Of a stretch of DNA of 64,000 nucleotides, positions 29,137-38,993 are shown piece after piece. Source of the stretch: Colwellia sp. 12G3. Lineage in GTDB: Bacteria; Pseudomonadota; Gammaproteobacteria; Enterobacterales; Alteromonadaceae. Made by a program: the position numbers and the translations under genes. The first letter of the stretch is position 1. The number at the start of each line of letters is the position of its first letter. Below the pieces are notes generated by a model that saw nothing but the letters and a program-made list of their open reading frames with translations, made no database searches and was not told the DNA's origin. Location of the stretch: positions 1 through 64,000 of the forward strand of contig NZ_PJAQ01000066.1 in assembly GCF_002836775.1 (NCBI RefSeq), read 5' to 3'.

Positions 29137-29757
29137 ATGGCTAGATATTTAGGTCCTAAGTTAAAACTTAGTCGCCGCGAAGGTACAGATTTGTTCCTTA
29201 AAAGCGGTGTTAGAGCAATTGACACTAAATGTAAAATCGAAACAATACCAGGTCAACACGGCGCCCGTCGCGGTCGTTTGTCTGATTACGGTGTTCAACT
29301 TCGTGAAAAACAAAAAGTTCGTCGTATTTTTGGCGTGCTAGAAAAACAATTCAGTAATTACTACAAAGAAGCGGCACGTCAAAAAGGCAACACAGGTGAA
29401 AACTTGTTACAGCTTTTAGAGACTCGTTTAGATAACGTAGTTTACCGTATGGGTTATGCAAGCACTCGTGCTGAAGCCCGTCAATTAGTTAGCCATAAGG
29501 CTATCGTGGTAAATGGCGTTGTAGTTAATATTCCATCTTTCACTGTTAAAGCTGAAGATACTGTTTCTGTTCGTGAGAAGTCTAAAACTCAAGCGCGTAT
29601 TATCGCTGCTTTAGAATTAGCTGATCAACGTGAGAAACCACTTTGGGTTGAAGTTGATACTAAGAAGCTTGAAGGCGTTTTCAAACGTGTTCCAGATCGT
29701 TCTGACTTATCTGCCGAAATTAATGAACAGTTGATTGTTGAACTTTACTCTAAATAG
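29137..29757 (+). CDS. rpsD: 30S ribosomal protein S4
   Basis: 206 residues, the same length as E. coli. The N-terminal domain lacks a CxxC zinc site; the S4 RNA-binding domain is [24 protein letters not shown]. It is a primary 16S binder and the predicted autorepressor acting at the leader before rpsM. Confidence 0.98.
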   Translation: MARYLGPKLKLSRREGTDLFLKSGVRAIDTKCKIETIPGQHGARRGRLSDYGVQLREKQKVRRIFGVLEKQFSNYYKEAARQKGNTGENLLQLLETRLDNVVYRMGYASTRAEARQLVSHKAIVVNGVVVNIPSFTVKAEDTVSVREKSKTQARIIAALELADQREKPLWVEVDTKKLEGVFKRVPDRSDLSAEINEQLIVELYSK

Positions 29758-29785
29758 TAAAGTTGCACTTTAAGAGAGGACATAT

Positions 29786-30775
29786 ATGCAGGGTTCTGTA
29801 ACCGAATTTCTTAGACCACGCATGGTTGGTATTGAAAATATCAGCCCTCGTCGCGCTAAAGTAACTTTAGAGCCACTAGAACGTGGTTTTGGTCACACTT
29901 TAGGTAATGCGTTACGCCGCATTCTTTTATCTTCAATGCCAGGTTGTGCTGTAACTGAAGTAGAGATTGACGGTGTTTTACATGAGTACAGTAGTAAAGA
30001 AGGTGTTCAAGAAGACATCATCGAAATATTGTTAAACCTTAAAGGACTTGCAGTTATATTAGAAGGCAAAAATGAAGCCGTTCTAACTTTAACTAAGTCT
30101 GGTGAAGGCCCTGTAACGGCAGCTGATATACAACATGATGGCGATGTAACTATTGCAAACCCAGAACATGTTATCTGCACTTTAACAGGTGAAGGTTCTA
30201 TCAGCATGCGCATTAAGATTGAAATGGGACGTGGTTACGTTCCCGCTTCTGCGCGCCGTGATGCCGAGGAAGAAGATCGTGCTATTGGTCGTTTGTTGGT
30301 TGATGCTTCATTCAGCCCAGTAGTTAGAATTGCTTATGCTGTTGATTCTGCACGTGTTGAACAACGTACAGATTTGGACAAATTAGTTTTAGATATGGAA
30401 ACCAATGGTACATTGGATCCGGAAGAAGCTATCCGTCGTGCTTCAACTATTCTTGCTGAACAGCTTGATGCGTTTGTTGAACTTCGTGATATTAAAGAAG
30501 TAGAGCAAGTGGAAGAAAAACCATTGTTCGACCCAATCTTACTTCGTCCGGTTGATGATCTAGAATTAACTGTTCGCTCAGCTAACTGTCTTAAAGCAGA
30601 AGCAATTCAATACATTGGTGATTTAGTACAACGTGCTGAAGTTGAACTTCTTAAAACGCCTAATTTAGGTAAGAAGTCTCTAACTGAAATCAAAGACGTG
30701 TTAGCGTCGCGTGGTTTGTCTCTAGGCATGCGCTTAGAAAACTGGCCACCTGAAAGCATTGTTGACAACGACTAG
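29786..30775 (+). CDS. rpoA: DNA-directed RNA polymerase alpha subunit
   Basis: 329 residues, as in E. coli. The N-terminal dimerisation domain has [23 protein letters not shown]; a linker near 235-248 leads to the alpha-CTD (about 250-329) with the UP-element/activator face RSANCLKAE and [16 protein letters not shown]. It is encoded between rpsD and rplQ. Confidence 0.99.
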   Translation: MQGSVTEFLRPRMVGIENISPRRAKVTLEPLERGFGHTLGNALRRILLSSMPGCAVTEVEIDGVLHEYSSKEGVQEDIIEILLNLKGLAVILEGKNEAVLTLTKSGEGPVTAADIQHDGDVTIANPEHVICTLTGEGSISMRIKIEMGRGYVPASARRDAEEEDRAIGRLLVDASFSPVVRIAYAVDSARVEQRTDLDKLVLDMETNGTLDPEEAIRRASTILAEQLDAFVELRDIKEVEQVEEKPLFDPILLRPVDDLELTVRSANCLKAEAIQYIGDLVQRAEVELLKTPNLGKKSLTEIKDVLASRGLSLGMRLENWPPESIVDND

Positions 30776-30818
30776 TTCGATCATCATTTTTTTAATAGTT
30801 TGAGAGAAGGATTAACTT

Positions 30819-31223
30819 ATGCGTCATCGTCAAAGCGGTCGCCAGTTAAACCGTAATAGCAGTCATCGTCAAGCGATGTTCCGCAATATGGCAAGCTCTT
30901 TAGTTAAGCACGGTCTAATTAAAACGACTGTAGCAAAAGCTAAAGAACTACGTATGGTAGTAGAGCCATTGATTACATTGGCTAAAACTGACAGTGTTGC
31001 AAATCGCCGTTTAGCGTTTGCTCGTACACAAGATAAAGAAGTAGTAGGTATTTTATTCAACGAACTTGGTGCTCGTTACCAAGAACGTCCAGGTGGTTAT
31101 ACTCGCATTTTAAAATGTGGTTTCCGTACTGGTGATAAAGCGCCTATGGCTTATATTGAATTAGTAGACCGCCCAGTAGTAGAAGATGCTCCTGAAGTAG
31201 TTGAAGAAGCAGTAGAAGCTTAA
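30819..31223 (+). CDS. rplQ: 50S ribosomal protein L17
   Basis: 134 residues beginning [20 protein letters not shown], with an acidic tail ([15 protein letters not shown]) a few residues longer than in E. coli. Last gene of the alpha operon, followed by a strong terminator. Confidence 0.98.
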   Translation: MRHRQSGRQLNRNSSHRQAMFRNMASSLVKHGLIKTTVAKAKELRMVVEPLITLAKTDSVANRRLAFARTQDKEVVGILFNELGARYQERPGGYTRILKCGFRTGDKAPMAYIELVDRPVVEDAPEVVEEAVEA

Positions 31224-31244
31224 ACGAAAGTTTAAGTTTCATTT

Positions 31245-31273
31245 AAAAAACCGAGCTTAGGCTCGGTTTTTTT
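31245..31273 (+). terminator. Rho-independent terminator of the alpha operon
   Basis: AAAAAACCGAGC-TTAG-GCTCGGTTTTTTT: 6-bp GC-rich stem extended by A/T pairs, ending in T7. Confidence 0.9.
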
Positions 31274-31353
31274 ATATCTTAAATTTGATAAATAGATTGG
31301 TAATGCATATAGTGACTATGTAGTTTTCATTGGTGAAATTGGGGCTTTCTTCC

Positions 31354-31382
31354 TTGACCTATACGTTAATTCACCGTATAAA
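31354..31382 (+). promoter_or_regulatory. Sigma70 promoter of prkB
   Basis: TTGACC (31354-31359), a 17-nt spacer and TATAAA (31377-31382), 35 bp before the prkB ATG. Confidence 0.7.
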
Positions 31383-31417
31383 ATATGTATGCACTTTAGT
31401 TTACTCTTTGAGCCATT

Positions 31418-32317
31418 ATGTCGTCACGAAACCCCATTATAGCTGTAACCGGCTCTTCGGGAGCAGGTACCTCAACTACTACCGCTTCTTTTGAACACAT
31501 ATTTAGAACGCTTGGTATATCCTCTGTTAACGTTGAAGGTGATAGTTTTCATCGATTTTCTCGCCAAGAAATGGATATGGAAAAGCGTAAAGCTAAAGAA
31601 GTAGGCAACAATATCAGTTATTTTGGTGATCTTGCTAATGACTTTACCGCGCTAGAAAAGCAATTTCGTGATTATAGCGAAACAGGTAAAGGGAAAATTA
31701 GACGTTACCTGCATACTTTTGATGAAGCGGTTCCATACAATCAAATGCCAGGTACTTTTACTCCGTGGGAAGACTTTGGTGAAGATACAGATTTGTTATA
31801 TTATGAAGGTCTTCATGGAGGCGTAGTAACTAAAGACAATGATGTAGCTAAGCATGTAGACTTACTCATTGGCATGGTACCGATTGTTAATTTAGAGTGG
31901 ATCCAAAAGATTATTCGCGATACCAATAAGCGTGGACATTCGCGAGAAGCCGTTACTGCCAGCATTGTCCGAAGTATGGAAGATTATATCTCTTTCATCA
32001 CACCACAGTTTTCACGTACCCATATCAATTTTCAACGTGTGCCTACCGTGGATACCTCTAACCCATTTAGTGCTAAGGCTATCCCTAGTTTAGATGAGAG
32101 TTTTGTTGTTATTCGCTTTAGAGAAGTTAAGAATGTTGATTTTCAATATTATCTTCGTATGATTGATGGCTCATTCATGTCACGAATTAATACACTGGTA
32201 GTCCCAGGCGGAAAAATGGGCTTGGCGATGGAGTTAATTTTAACGCCACTTATACGCGACTTAATTGACCGAAAAACTCAGGCAAATAAGCAACTAGACT
32301 GGATGAGCGACTTGTAG
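31418..32317 (+). CDS. prkB: PrkB-type phosphoribulokinase-family protein
   Basis: A 299-residue P-loop kinase of the phosphoribulokinase/uridine-kinase family. The P-loop is GSSGAGTST (about 12-20), followed by VEGDSFHRFSR and YEGLHGG. Its length and sequence fit E. coli PrkB rather than Calvin-cycle enzymes, and no RuBisCO or other Calvin gene is near, so carbon fixation is not implied. The physiological substrate is not established. In E. coli it neighbours yhfA and crp; here yhfA is 24 kb away. Confidence 0.92.
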   Translation: MSSRNPIIAVTGSSGAGTSTTTASFEHIFRTLGISSVNVEGDSFHRFSRQEMDMEKRKAKEVGNNISYFGDLANDFTALEKQFRDYSETGKGKIRRYLHTFDEAVPYNQMPGTFTPWEDFGEDTDLLYYEGLHGGVVTKDNDVAKHVDLLIGMVPIVNLEWIQKIIRDTNKRGHSREAVTASIVRSMEDYISFITPQFSRTHINFQRVPTVDTSNPFSAKAIPSLDESFVVIRFREVKNVDFQYYLRMIDGSFMSRINTLVVPGGKMGLAMELILTPLIRDLIDRKTQANKQLDWMSDL

Positions 32318-32351
32318 TGTTCATTTCAATAACTCTATATCTGTGTGAACA

Positions 32352-33338
32352 ATGCCTTTGAAATATTTAATACCCGTTATTGTCTTTATATTGCTATCAA
32401 TTTCTTTTCACTCGAGTGCTAAATGGTATCAGCATACCTTTGATACTATGGGCACCCGCGCACATATTGAATTTTGGCTAGATGAAGAAAGTGCCAAGGC
32501 TAGTCACGCAGAAAAGCTAATTAGCGACATAATGGCTGAGATGGATCGGCTGGATAAGTCGATGAGTCCTTATATAAAAAGTAGCGAGCTCAGTTTACTT
32601 AACCGGGACGCGGGTAATAGAGAGATCGTTGTTTCACCAGAACTTATTTCTTTATTAGTTACCGCCCATGATATTTCAGTGATGAGCGAAGGTGCTTTTG
32701 ATATAACCTATGCTTCCATAGGTTATCAATACGATTACCGAGAAAAAATACGTCCAGCGCAATCAGTAATCACTAACGCATTACCTTCGATAAATTACCA
32801 AGCAATTACTTTAGATAAAAAAAATAATACGGTAAAATTTGCTAATAGCGCTATTAAAATTGATTTAGGCGGCATAGCAAAAGGTTATGCTATTAAGCGA
32901 TGTATTAGCATTCTAAGATCTGCGGGAATTAATTATGCATTAATGAGTGCCGGTGGCGATACCGCTTTACTTGGTGATCGTAATGGCAGACCTTGGTTGG
33001 TCGGTATAAAACATCCCCGAGCAGAAGACAAAAATGCCGTACATATTCCGTTGAGTAATGAAGCGATCTCTACCTCAGGCGACTATGAACGTTACTTTAT
33101 TGAAGACGGTAAGCGTTATCATCATATCATTAATCCTAAAACAGGGGACTCGGCTCGAAAGGTGGTCAGCGTTTCGGTCATCGGTAAAGATGCTACCGTT
33201 GTTGATGCCTTATCTACCACTCTCTTTGTTAAGGGCCTTAAAGAAGGCATGGCGATTATAAACAAACTACCTGAATATGAAGCAATCATTATCGATAATG
33301 AACAAAGGTTGCACTTTTCTAAGGGATTACAGCAGTAA
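32352..33338 (+). CDS. apbE: ApbE-type FAD:protein FMN transferase
   Basis: A 328-residue exported flavin transferase that links FMN from FAD to Thr or Ser of extracytoplasmic proteins. It has an N-terminal signal (IPVIVFILLSISFHSSA) without a lipobox, then FDTMGTRAHIEFW, GAFDITYASIGYQY, DLGGIAKGYAI, the ALMSAGGDTALLG nucleotide-binding loop and HHIINPKTGDSA with the metal-binding TTLFVKG region after VVDALS. It lies 34 bp after prkB. I found no ApbE target motif (D/S-G-A-S/T-T type) in this window, so its substrates are elsewhere or atypical. It may serve the redox proteins encoded next door. Confidence 0.9.
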   Translation: MPLKYLIPVIVFILLSISFHSSAKWYQHTFDTMGTRAHIEFWLDEESAKASHAEKLISDIMAEMDRLDKSMSPYIKSSELSLLNRDAGNREIVVSPELISLLVTAHDISVMSEGAFDITYASIGYQYDYREKIRPAQSVITNALPSINYQAITLDKKNNTVKFANSAIKIDLGGIAKGYAIKRCISILRSAGINYALMSAGGDTALLGDRNGRPWLVGIKHPRAEDKNAVHIPLSNEAISTSGDYERYFIEDGKRYHHIINPKTGDSARKVVSVSVIGKDATVVDALSTTLFVKGLKEGMAIINKLPEYEAIIIDNEQRLHFSKGLQQ

Positions 33339-33369
33339 CCCCTTAGTTGAACCATTTTCTGCGGCGAAG

Positions 33370-34953
33370 TTAGCCTGTGAATATTGGTTGAAATGCTGTT
33401 AACGAATCTAACATAGTGCTATTACCAAGACCTTGGCTAGGTACTAGAGTAGAAAATTGATTTTGTTCACCATGAAGTGCCATATAGTTTAATAATACGG
33501 TTTGAACCAGTAGATTGACATTATTTGCCGACGGTGCAGAAGCTGTTTCAACCGAAGCATCAGGTCTCATAAAACCTATTTGTTGCTGCATAGCATTCTG
33601 TTCTGCGGTTGCTCCCATCAATTGTGGTTTACCCCCAGGGTTATACACTAAGAAAAACGATGCACCCGTTGATGAATTATCGCCCGTCCACTCACCCTTA
33701 CCACGTCCATCTGCGGATTCGTCTATTCGGCCGTTACTCGCGACACTGCCATCACTAAATACATACATCATCAGTGGTTGATTACGTCTTGCGGCATATT
33801 CAAGGCAAGCTCCCATGCAACGTCCAGCACGTAAATCACGTAATTCGCCAGTACTTCGGTCACCTGTATGATAATCAAAACCACCCATTGTAATAGTGCC
33901 GGCACCAGAGAAGCCATTGACAACTAATTTCATAATAGAAGCAGTTTTTTGAAATTCGTTTTCATTATTATACTCATCATTGGTAAATATGGCTCCATCA
34001 CCAACAATATCTACATCGGAACTAGGATCTAACGTCGATGGGTCACCAAAGCGATCGGTAAGATCGGCACTTTTAACATAACCGCAATTAACCATATCTT
34101 TAATAACATCATCGCGGGTAACCTGGCTATTCACCTGTGTCATTTTTTGAGCGCTAACACGTTGTATGCTTTCCATCACAGCTACAGCATCATCTTTACT
34201 GAAAATTTCAAATAAATCGCCTACATCGACTAAACCAGTAACATCACTAGGGCGATCGATTTTAGTGGGTCGTAAGCTTAAATCAATAAAACTTGCTGGA
34301 GCCATTGAGTTTCCGCCAGAGTCGGTATTACGAGAACCAATAAGTGGCATTAAAGAGCCGTTTGCACCTGCAGCGGCAATGGCATACATAGGGTTATGTG
34401 GGTTGTTAGAGGTATCATTGTCAGAACGGCTTGGAATTACCGCGCCATTTATATTGGCAGCTGTTTCAGGTGATACTTTTTCTAATATGCCTCGTAAAAA
34501 AGCGGAATCTGAATGAAAAGCGAGTCCTAGGTCGGTATTAATAAAGTCTGATTGCATAGTGTCAGGATTAGCAATGTTGGGTGCCATATCTCCCGGTATA
34601 CCGAGTTTGCTGTAACCTGCTGTCGAGAGAAAATCCTGCTGACCACCTAGGCCACCCACTAAAACATTTGATCCAGAAATATTGGCACCACCTGCTAAAT
34701 CAAAACTGATAAAAGGTATTTTACCCGCACCTTGTGCACTGATGCCGCAACTGTCTCTTAACGCTTCCATATCACTTGAAAGCGCTGCGTTAGCTTTGTT
34801 TGGATTTGCTAAGAGACTATAGAGTGATAATCCAGCAACCGCATGACCACCTGTTTTAAGGCCAGCAGAAATAAAGTCGCGACGGGTCATTGGCGCTTTG
34901 TGATCGCCAAATAATAAAGGACTATCTGGATGTAAGTGTTTAGTTTTTCTCAT
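33370..34953 (-). CDS. Tat-exported DUF1501-like protein
   Basis: A 527-residue protein with a twin-arginine signal (TRRDFISAGLKTGG, RR at 24-25, then a hydrophobic stretch to ANA near 55). The body resembles DUF1501 proteins, a family related to sulfatase/phosphatase folds that is common in Planctomycetes beside c-type cytochrome-domain proteins. Visible blocks are FISFDLAGGANISGSNV, MGGFDYHTGDRSTG and MMYVFSDGSVASNGR. Tat export suggests a folded, perhaps cofactor-bearing protein. It ends head-on to apbE and is downstream of the two CxxCH genes on the same strand. Activity unknown. Confidence 0.75.
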   Translation of the reverse strand: MRKTKHLHPDSPLLFGDHKAPMTRRDFISAGLKTGGHAVAGLSLYSLLANPNKANAALSSDMEALRDSCGISAQGAGKIPFISFDLAGGANISGSNVLVGGLGGQQDFLSTAGYSKLGIPGDMAPNIANPDTMQSDFINTDLGLAFHSDSAFLRGILEKVSPETAANINGAVIPSRSDNDTSNNPHNPMYAIAAAGANGSLMPLIGSRNTDSGGNSMAPASFIDLSLRPTKIDRPSDVTGLVDVGDLFEIFSKDDAVAVMESIQRVSAQKMTQVNSQVTRDDVIKDMVNCGYVKSADLTDRFGDPSTLDPSSDVDIVGDGAIFTNDEYNNENEFQKTASIMKLVVNGFSGAGTITMGGFDYHTGDRSTGELRDLRAGRCMGACLEYAARRNQPLMMYVFSDGSVASNGRIDESADGRGKGEWTGDNSSTGASFFLVYNPGGKPQLMGATAEQNAMQQQIGFMRPDASVETASAPSANNVNLLVQTVLLNYMALHGEQNQFSTLVPSQGLGNSTMLDSLTAFQPIFTG

Positions 34954-35046
34954 GTGATTTCCTATGCTCTATAACTTATCTGCTTTTCAGTCACTATCTC
35001 GTACTCAGTGAAGCAAAACACTTGCTGAGTACTTATTACCTGAAGA

Positions 35047-37500
35047 TTATTGAACAAGCATGACTGCACTGCCTAATACTGCAGCGCAGCTTGCCTTAGC
35101 AATATTTTTAGTTCTATTAATGTCACAGCTACTACCGCAAACTGCGAGTCTGCTAATAAGCTTATCGAGTTCAGAATAAACCGCTGCCTTATCAGGTTGA
35201 GTGCTCAGTGTTGAAGGCATTAACTGATCTAATAACGGATTAAGCAAGTTTGCTCTGCCTGTTACATCTAACGAAATGTCAGGTGTATTGCTGAAATTGA
35301 CATTGGGAAACCAAGTAATGCGCAAGTTCTCGTTTTCAAGGGCAGTATCACAGTAAGCTATAGCTAATTGTGTGATGCCCATTTGCTGTGCAGAAATAAA
35401 GGTTTCTATATTGGTTAATGTGGGTAATTGCTGCCTAACAAGCTGGTAGGTAGTCGCCACCTTAGTAGACTCTTTACTTACACCCGTTAAAACACTCATG
35501 CTGGCATGAATTTGTGCAAAATTACGCAGACCTATTTTTGCACTGTCATTATCAATGAAAGTGGCATCAGGTGAGATAAAGGTTGCTGGTAAAACTACAT
35601 TGTTATGCTCACCTAGCTGCTCAAAGGTTAAGAAAAACTCATCATTACTGGCGCCTTTTTCTAGCGCTATAATCGTTCCTAAAGGCGAAAGAGATAGAGG
35701 CTCTGTAATCGAATCGTCACTGGTAAAACTTCGACTGAGATTAGCATAGGCTTGACCTTGAGCACTCTCTTTACCATTAACGCCGATACGCATTTTATTC
35801 AGTATGGTGCTTTTTGGTAAGGTCTTACCATCAAGATTAACCAAACTTGGGTTGGTGAATAGATAGCTGTAATTATCATACTGGCTTACTTCAAATAGAA
35901 CATAAGTATTTGCTAAATCGACTAATTCACTTATTGAAAATAATAAGAAGAACTTTTCACCAACACCAACATCATAATTTTGTGATATTTGTTCTTGCGA
36001 TAACGTACGATTATAAATGGCAAGTAAACGTATATTCCCTTGCCATACGTGGTTATTTGACGCTTCTCTACCCAGTATTAACGCAAAACTATCATCCCAT
36101 GATGCCAGTGGTGATATCGCTTCATCCAACATATCTACTAGCTTGCCATTTACATAAATACGGCGACCCTCTGTAGCTGAATAGGTCAGCACTACATGCT
36201 GTAATGTTGCTTGTAATACTTCATCATCATCTGGCGTACTGAACGCTGGCTCGCCATTACTGCTACTACTCGCAGTTTGCAGCATAAAGTCATAATTATA
36301 TTGGCTTTGGCCTAGAGTAAAGTTTCTATCATTATCGCCAGCAGAGTAGCTGATTATTCTAGCGGGACCTTCTTGCACGACATTATTTGGCGTGATCCAA
36401 GCTTCAATGGCGAATTCATTGGTGGATGTGATCAAATCATGTATTTTCTTGCTGTTTGCAGTACTTGCTTGTGCCTTACCGTTAGTAAAAGACAACCCCC
36501 AACTACCAAGCCATTCTACGTTGCCCGTAAGTGTTAAGTTCGCCGCAGGGGAAATACCTGATGTATCGTAAGCAGTATTACCATTGCCAGTTTTAAATTG
36601 GTATAAAGCAATAATGTCAGATTCAAATCGACCACCACTTGAGGCAACAAGGCCGTCAGTTAATAATAGCGATTTCGATACCACCATCTCAGCTGATATA
36701 ACGTCAACAGTAATCTCATCACTTAGTGCTTGAATACCAGCTTCCATCTCAGTGCTATTTGCTTGGCAATCGCTCCAGCAATTATGAAATTCATTGCGTA
36801 AGCGAATGACTAAGCGTGATTTATTTGGCTCTTCTAAGTTAATGACTTGTCTAGCTGCTTCATAGGCTTTATCAATATTATCACTGGCAAAAAAGGGTGA
36901 TTGAGCTGTGCTTGATGCTTCATTATGACAGCCTGCGCAATATTGGCTGACAATAGGGTAGACATGAGTACTGAATAACGTATTTTCACTAGGGAAGTTT
37001 TTACTGGTTCCAGGCTCCTTAATAACCGGCGCCTTTAATACAATGGCATTAGCTGTGCTTACTCGGTCATCAGCCCAAAGTTTGACCCATTGTTGCATTG
37101 TTTCGCCACAAGCTGAATCGCTGTCGAGCCAACAGTTATGTCCCCCTGCAACTTTTTGTACCAGTCGTGACTCTTCTGGCTTACTTAAGCTAACTAAAGG
37201 GTTGGTTGCTGCATAGGCATCGTTAACGTTTTCTCTACTGGCAAAATAGGGTGCTTGATTACCTTCGGTATGACATGAGCCGCAACGGTCGGTCGCAGAA
37301 ATGTTATCCCAAAGTGAGGTTTTATACTTTTGAATATCTTCGGTTGCCGGTGCCGGCCCCGTATATTCAACGTTACTGTTATCTTGAGTTAAAGGCGGCT
37401 GTTCTTCAACGGTAGAGTCTCCACAAGCATTGACTAGTAAAAGTACGCTAACGACAGATAGATTTTTAAATACGCTAAAAAGTGAAGGGAAATACATCAT
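35047..37500 (-). CDS. Lipoprotein with two CxxCH modules and a LamG-like domain
   Basis: About 817 residues. The lipobox is LLLVNAC near residue 26. Two homologous c-type-haem-like modules follow, CGSCH at 73-77 and CAGCH at 188-192, each with a downstream HNCW...C stretch, a clear internal duplication. A concanavalin/LamG-like domain (about 290-500; FAIEAWITP, VVLTYSATEGRRIYVNGKLVD) and a long beta-rich C-terminus complete it. I prefer the ATG at 37500, which overlaps the upstream stop (TAATG) with GGGAG before it, over one at 37515. It is likely a surface or periplasmic electron-transfer or carbohydrate-binding protein. Confidence 0.75.
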   Translation of the reverse strand: MMYFPSLFSVFKNLSVVSVLLLVNACGDSTVEEQPPLTQDNSNVEYTGPAPATEDIQKYKTSLWDNISATDRCGSCHTEGNQAPYFASRENVNDAYAATNPLVSLSKPEESRLVQKVAGGHNCWLDSDSACGETMQQWVKLWADDRVSTANAIVLKAPVIKEPGTSKNFPSENTLFSTHVYPIVSQYCAGCHNEASSTAQSPFFASDNIDKAYEAARQVINLEEPNKSRLVIRLRNEFHNCWSDCQANSTEMEAGIQALSDEITVDVISAEMVVSKSLLLTDGLVASSGGRFESDIIALYQFKTGNGNTAYDTSGISPAANLTLTGNVEWLGSWGLSFTNGKAQASTANSKKIHDLITSTNEFAIEAWITPNNVVQEGPARIISYSAGDNDRNFTLGQSQYNYDFMLQTASSSSNGEPAFSTPDDDEVLQATLQHVVLTYSATEGRRIYVNGKLVDMLDEAISPLASWDDSFALILGREASNNHVWQGNIRLLAIYNRTLSQEQISQNYDVGVGEKFFLLFSISELVDLANTYVLFEVSQYDNYSYLFTNPSLVNLDGKTLPKSTILNKMRIGVNGKESAQGQAYANLSRSFTSDDSITEPLSLSPLGTIIALEKGASNDEFFLTFEQLGEHNNVVLPATFISPDATFIDNDSAKIGLRNFAQIHASMSVLTGVSKESTKVATTYQLVRQQLPTLTNIETFISAQQMGITQLAIAYCDTALENENLRITWFPNVNFSNTPDISLDVTGRANLLNPLLDQLMPSTLSTQPDKAAVYSELDKLISRLAVCGSSCDINRTKNIAKASCAAVLGSAVMLVQ

Positions 37501-38768
37501 TACTCTCCCATGCAATAGGCACCAACTTCAGCAAATACTTGCTTAAGTTGATATGAATGTTGTTGAAAGGAGGTTGTTGATGATTGTATTTGTGTTAAAT
37601 CTGCCGAATTTTCAGCATCCCGTAAGCAAACAGCCTTAAAGACCTTTTGTACTTGGCATTGAGCAAAAGCCTCACTGTTGGCTAACTCTTGCCCTAAGGA
37701 CTTCATACCACTACCTTTACCTGCAAGCGTCGCATCCCAACCCAGTTTTTGATTAATGCCTTCACGCCAGTAATTTTGCCAATCGTCATTTTTAGTGACG
37801 AAGCCAAAAGGAAAACTGGTGGCATTGTTATGATATTTAGATTTTACCCGTGTGCCTGTAGTGCTATCGATATCAGATGACTGGTTGTAACTTATCTCGC
37901 CGTTATCTGCTTGCGGATCAGTTTCTGTATCAAACTGGTAATCATAATAGGCAAACGCTTGTGCTAAAGGGTCCATTCCTGTGTGACAACCTGAGCAATT
38001 ATTAATAAATAAGCGGCTATCACCTCCTGGGCTACGGCTTACATCTTGGCGAATCCTATCGGGTGGCAGTGTATTGTCTTTTAGTGGTTCTAAATCGGTA
38101 CATAGATGATTCATCAAAGTAAAACGCAACATCGCTCTATTGGTGCCTAAATAAAAGAAAGCTTTAGCTGCCGCTCTTGATGTTAATACCCCAGCAGTTG
38201 CTTCACTAGGCAAACCATTCAAACTTGATTGGCTAACTTGCACTAAACCGTCGGCTAAGTTGATAAAGTTACTTTCTAACTCCTCGTAATGAGTGTTATT
38301 CACTTTGCTATAGGGCGTTAAGTTAAGGTCACTTTTCCCTACATAGGTGATATCGTCCTGTAATATTTTTCTAAAGTCTAGATCATCGCGAACAGCACCA
38401 ATGATGGTAGCGCTGTAATCATTTAGCGGGAAAAAAATGTCTTGGTCTTTATTGGTCCAAGGGCTAGCAAAGACCTTTAACGTAGTTGTATAAAATTCAG
38501 GTGATTGCATGGCAACATAAGCCGCTTCGGTAATTTTACCTTGGTCGATTAAATCACTCATTTCGATAAGAGTTATCACTGAGGGGGGAACACCGGTGAT
38601 ACGGTCATGAAGTCGTTTCGCTTGTTCTAAGCTAGCAGCATTAACATTTAAGGAAATAGTTAAAAATAAAGTTAAGACACAAGTGAGGATATTGTTAATA
38701 AATGATTTGATAGTACCAATGTTCAGGCAATTATTACTCGTCTTATAGCTAGGGAGTGACATCTCCAT
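37500..38768 (-). CDS. Exported single-CxxCH protein (DUF1585/DUF1588-like)
   Basis: About 422 residues. I chose the ATG at 38768, preceded by AAGGAGG, over an upstream ATG at 38828. A hydrophobic signal (CVLTLFLTISLNVNA) precedes a helical domain. One haem-binding motif is in NNCSGCHTGMDPLAQAFAYYD (258-262), a context like the CxxCH domains of Planctomycete-type DUF1585/1588 proteins that accompany DUF1501 partners. First gene of the minus-strand arm; translation is coupled to the LamG gene. Function unknown. Confidence 0.72.
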   Translation of the reverse strand: MEMSLPSYKTSNNCLNIGTIKSFINNILTCVLTLFLTISLNVNAASLEQAKRLHDRITGVPPSVITLIEMSDLIDQGKITEAAYVAMQSPEFYTTTLKVFASPWTNKDQDIFFPLNDYSATIIGAVRDDLDFRKILQDDITYVGKSDLNLTPYSKVNNTHYEELESNFINLADGLVQVSQSSLNGLPSEATAGVLTSRAAAKAFFYLGTNRAMLRFTLMNHLCTDLEPLKDNTLPPDRIRQDVSRSPGGDSRLFINNCSGCHTGMDPLAQAFAYYDYQFDTETDPQADNGEISYNQSSDIDSTTGTRVKSKYHNNATSFPFGFVTKNDDWQNYWREGINQKLGWDATLAGKGSGMKSLGQELANSEAFAQCQVQKVFKAVCLRDAENSADLTQIQSSTTSFQQHSYQLKQVFAEVGAYCMGE

Positions 38769-38893
38769 ACAGCCTCCTTGAAGATGCGGTGTTTGCAACT
38801 TTGTTGCTTTGATATATAGTAACGACATTGTTAGTATTGTGTAACAGTGTATATAATGATGTTTAAACGAGCAAATAAATTTATTGTTAGTAG

Positions 38894-38911
38894 TGTCTCA
38901 AATATGAGACA
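38894..38911. promoter_or_regulatory. Palindromic operator in the divergent intergenic region
   Basis: TGTCTCA-AATA-TGAGACA is a perfect 7-bp inverted repeat with a 4-bp centre, midway between the two divergent arms (38769-38993). Its place suggests one regulator controls both arms. I do not recognise the regulator, and no regulator gene lies in the cluster. I found no convincing sigma54 promoter in either direction. Confidence 0.5.
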
Positions 38912-38993
38912 GATCAAGGGACTAGGAAGATTTCATCATTAAGAAGTTAAATGTTATGTTGTTATTTATTAACTGTTTATTAGGTATATTGCA

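Noticed and set aside
31418..32317. Phosphoribulokinase as a sign of the Calvin cycle
   Set aside because: Length and sequence fit PrkB of non-autotrophs, and no RuBisCO or cbb genes are present.
38769..38993. Sigma54 promoter beside the TGTCTCA palindrome
   Set aside because: No GG-N10-GC element with a TGGCA context was found on either strand.
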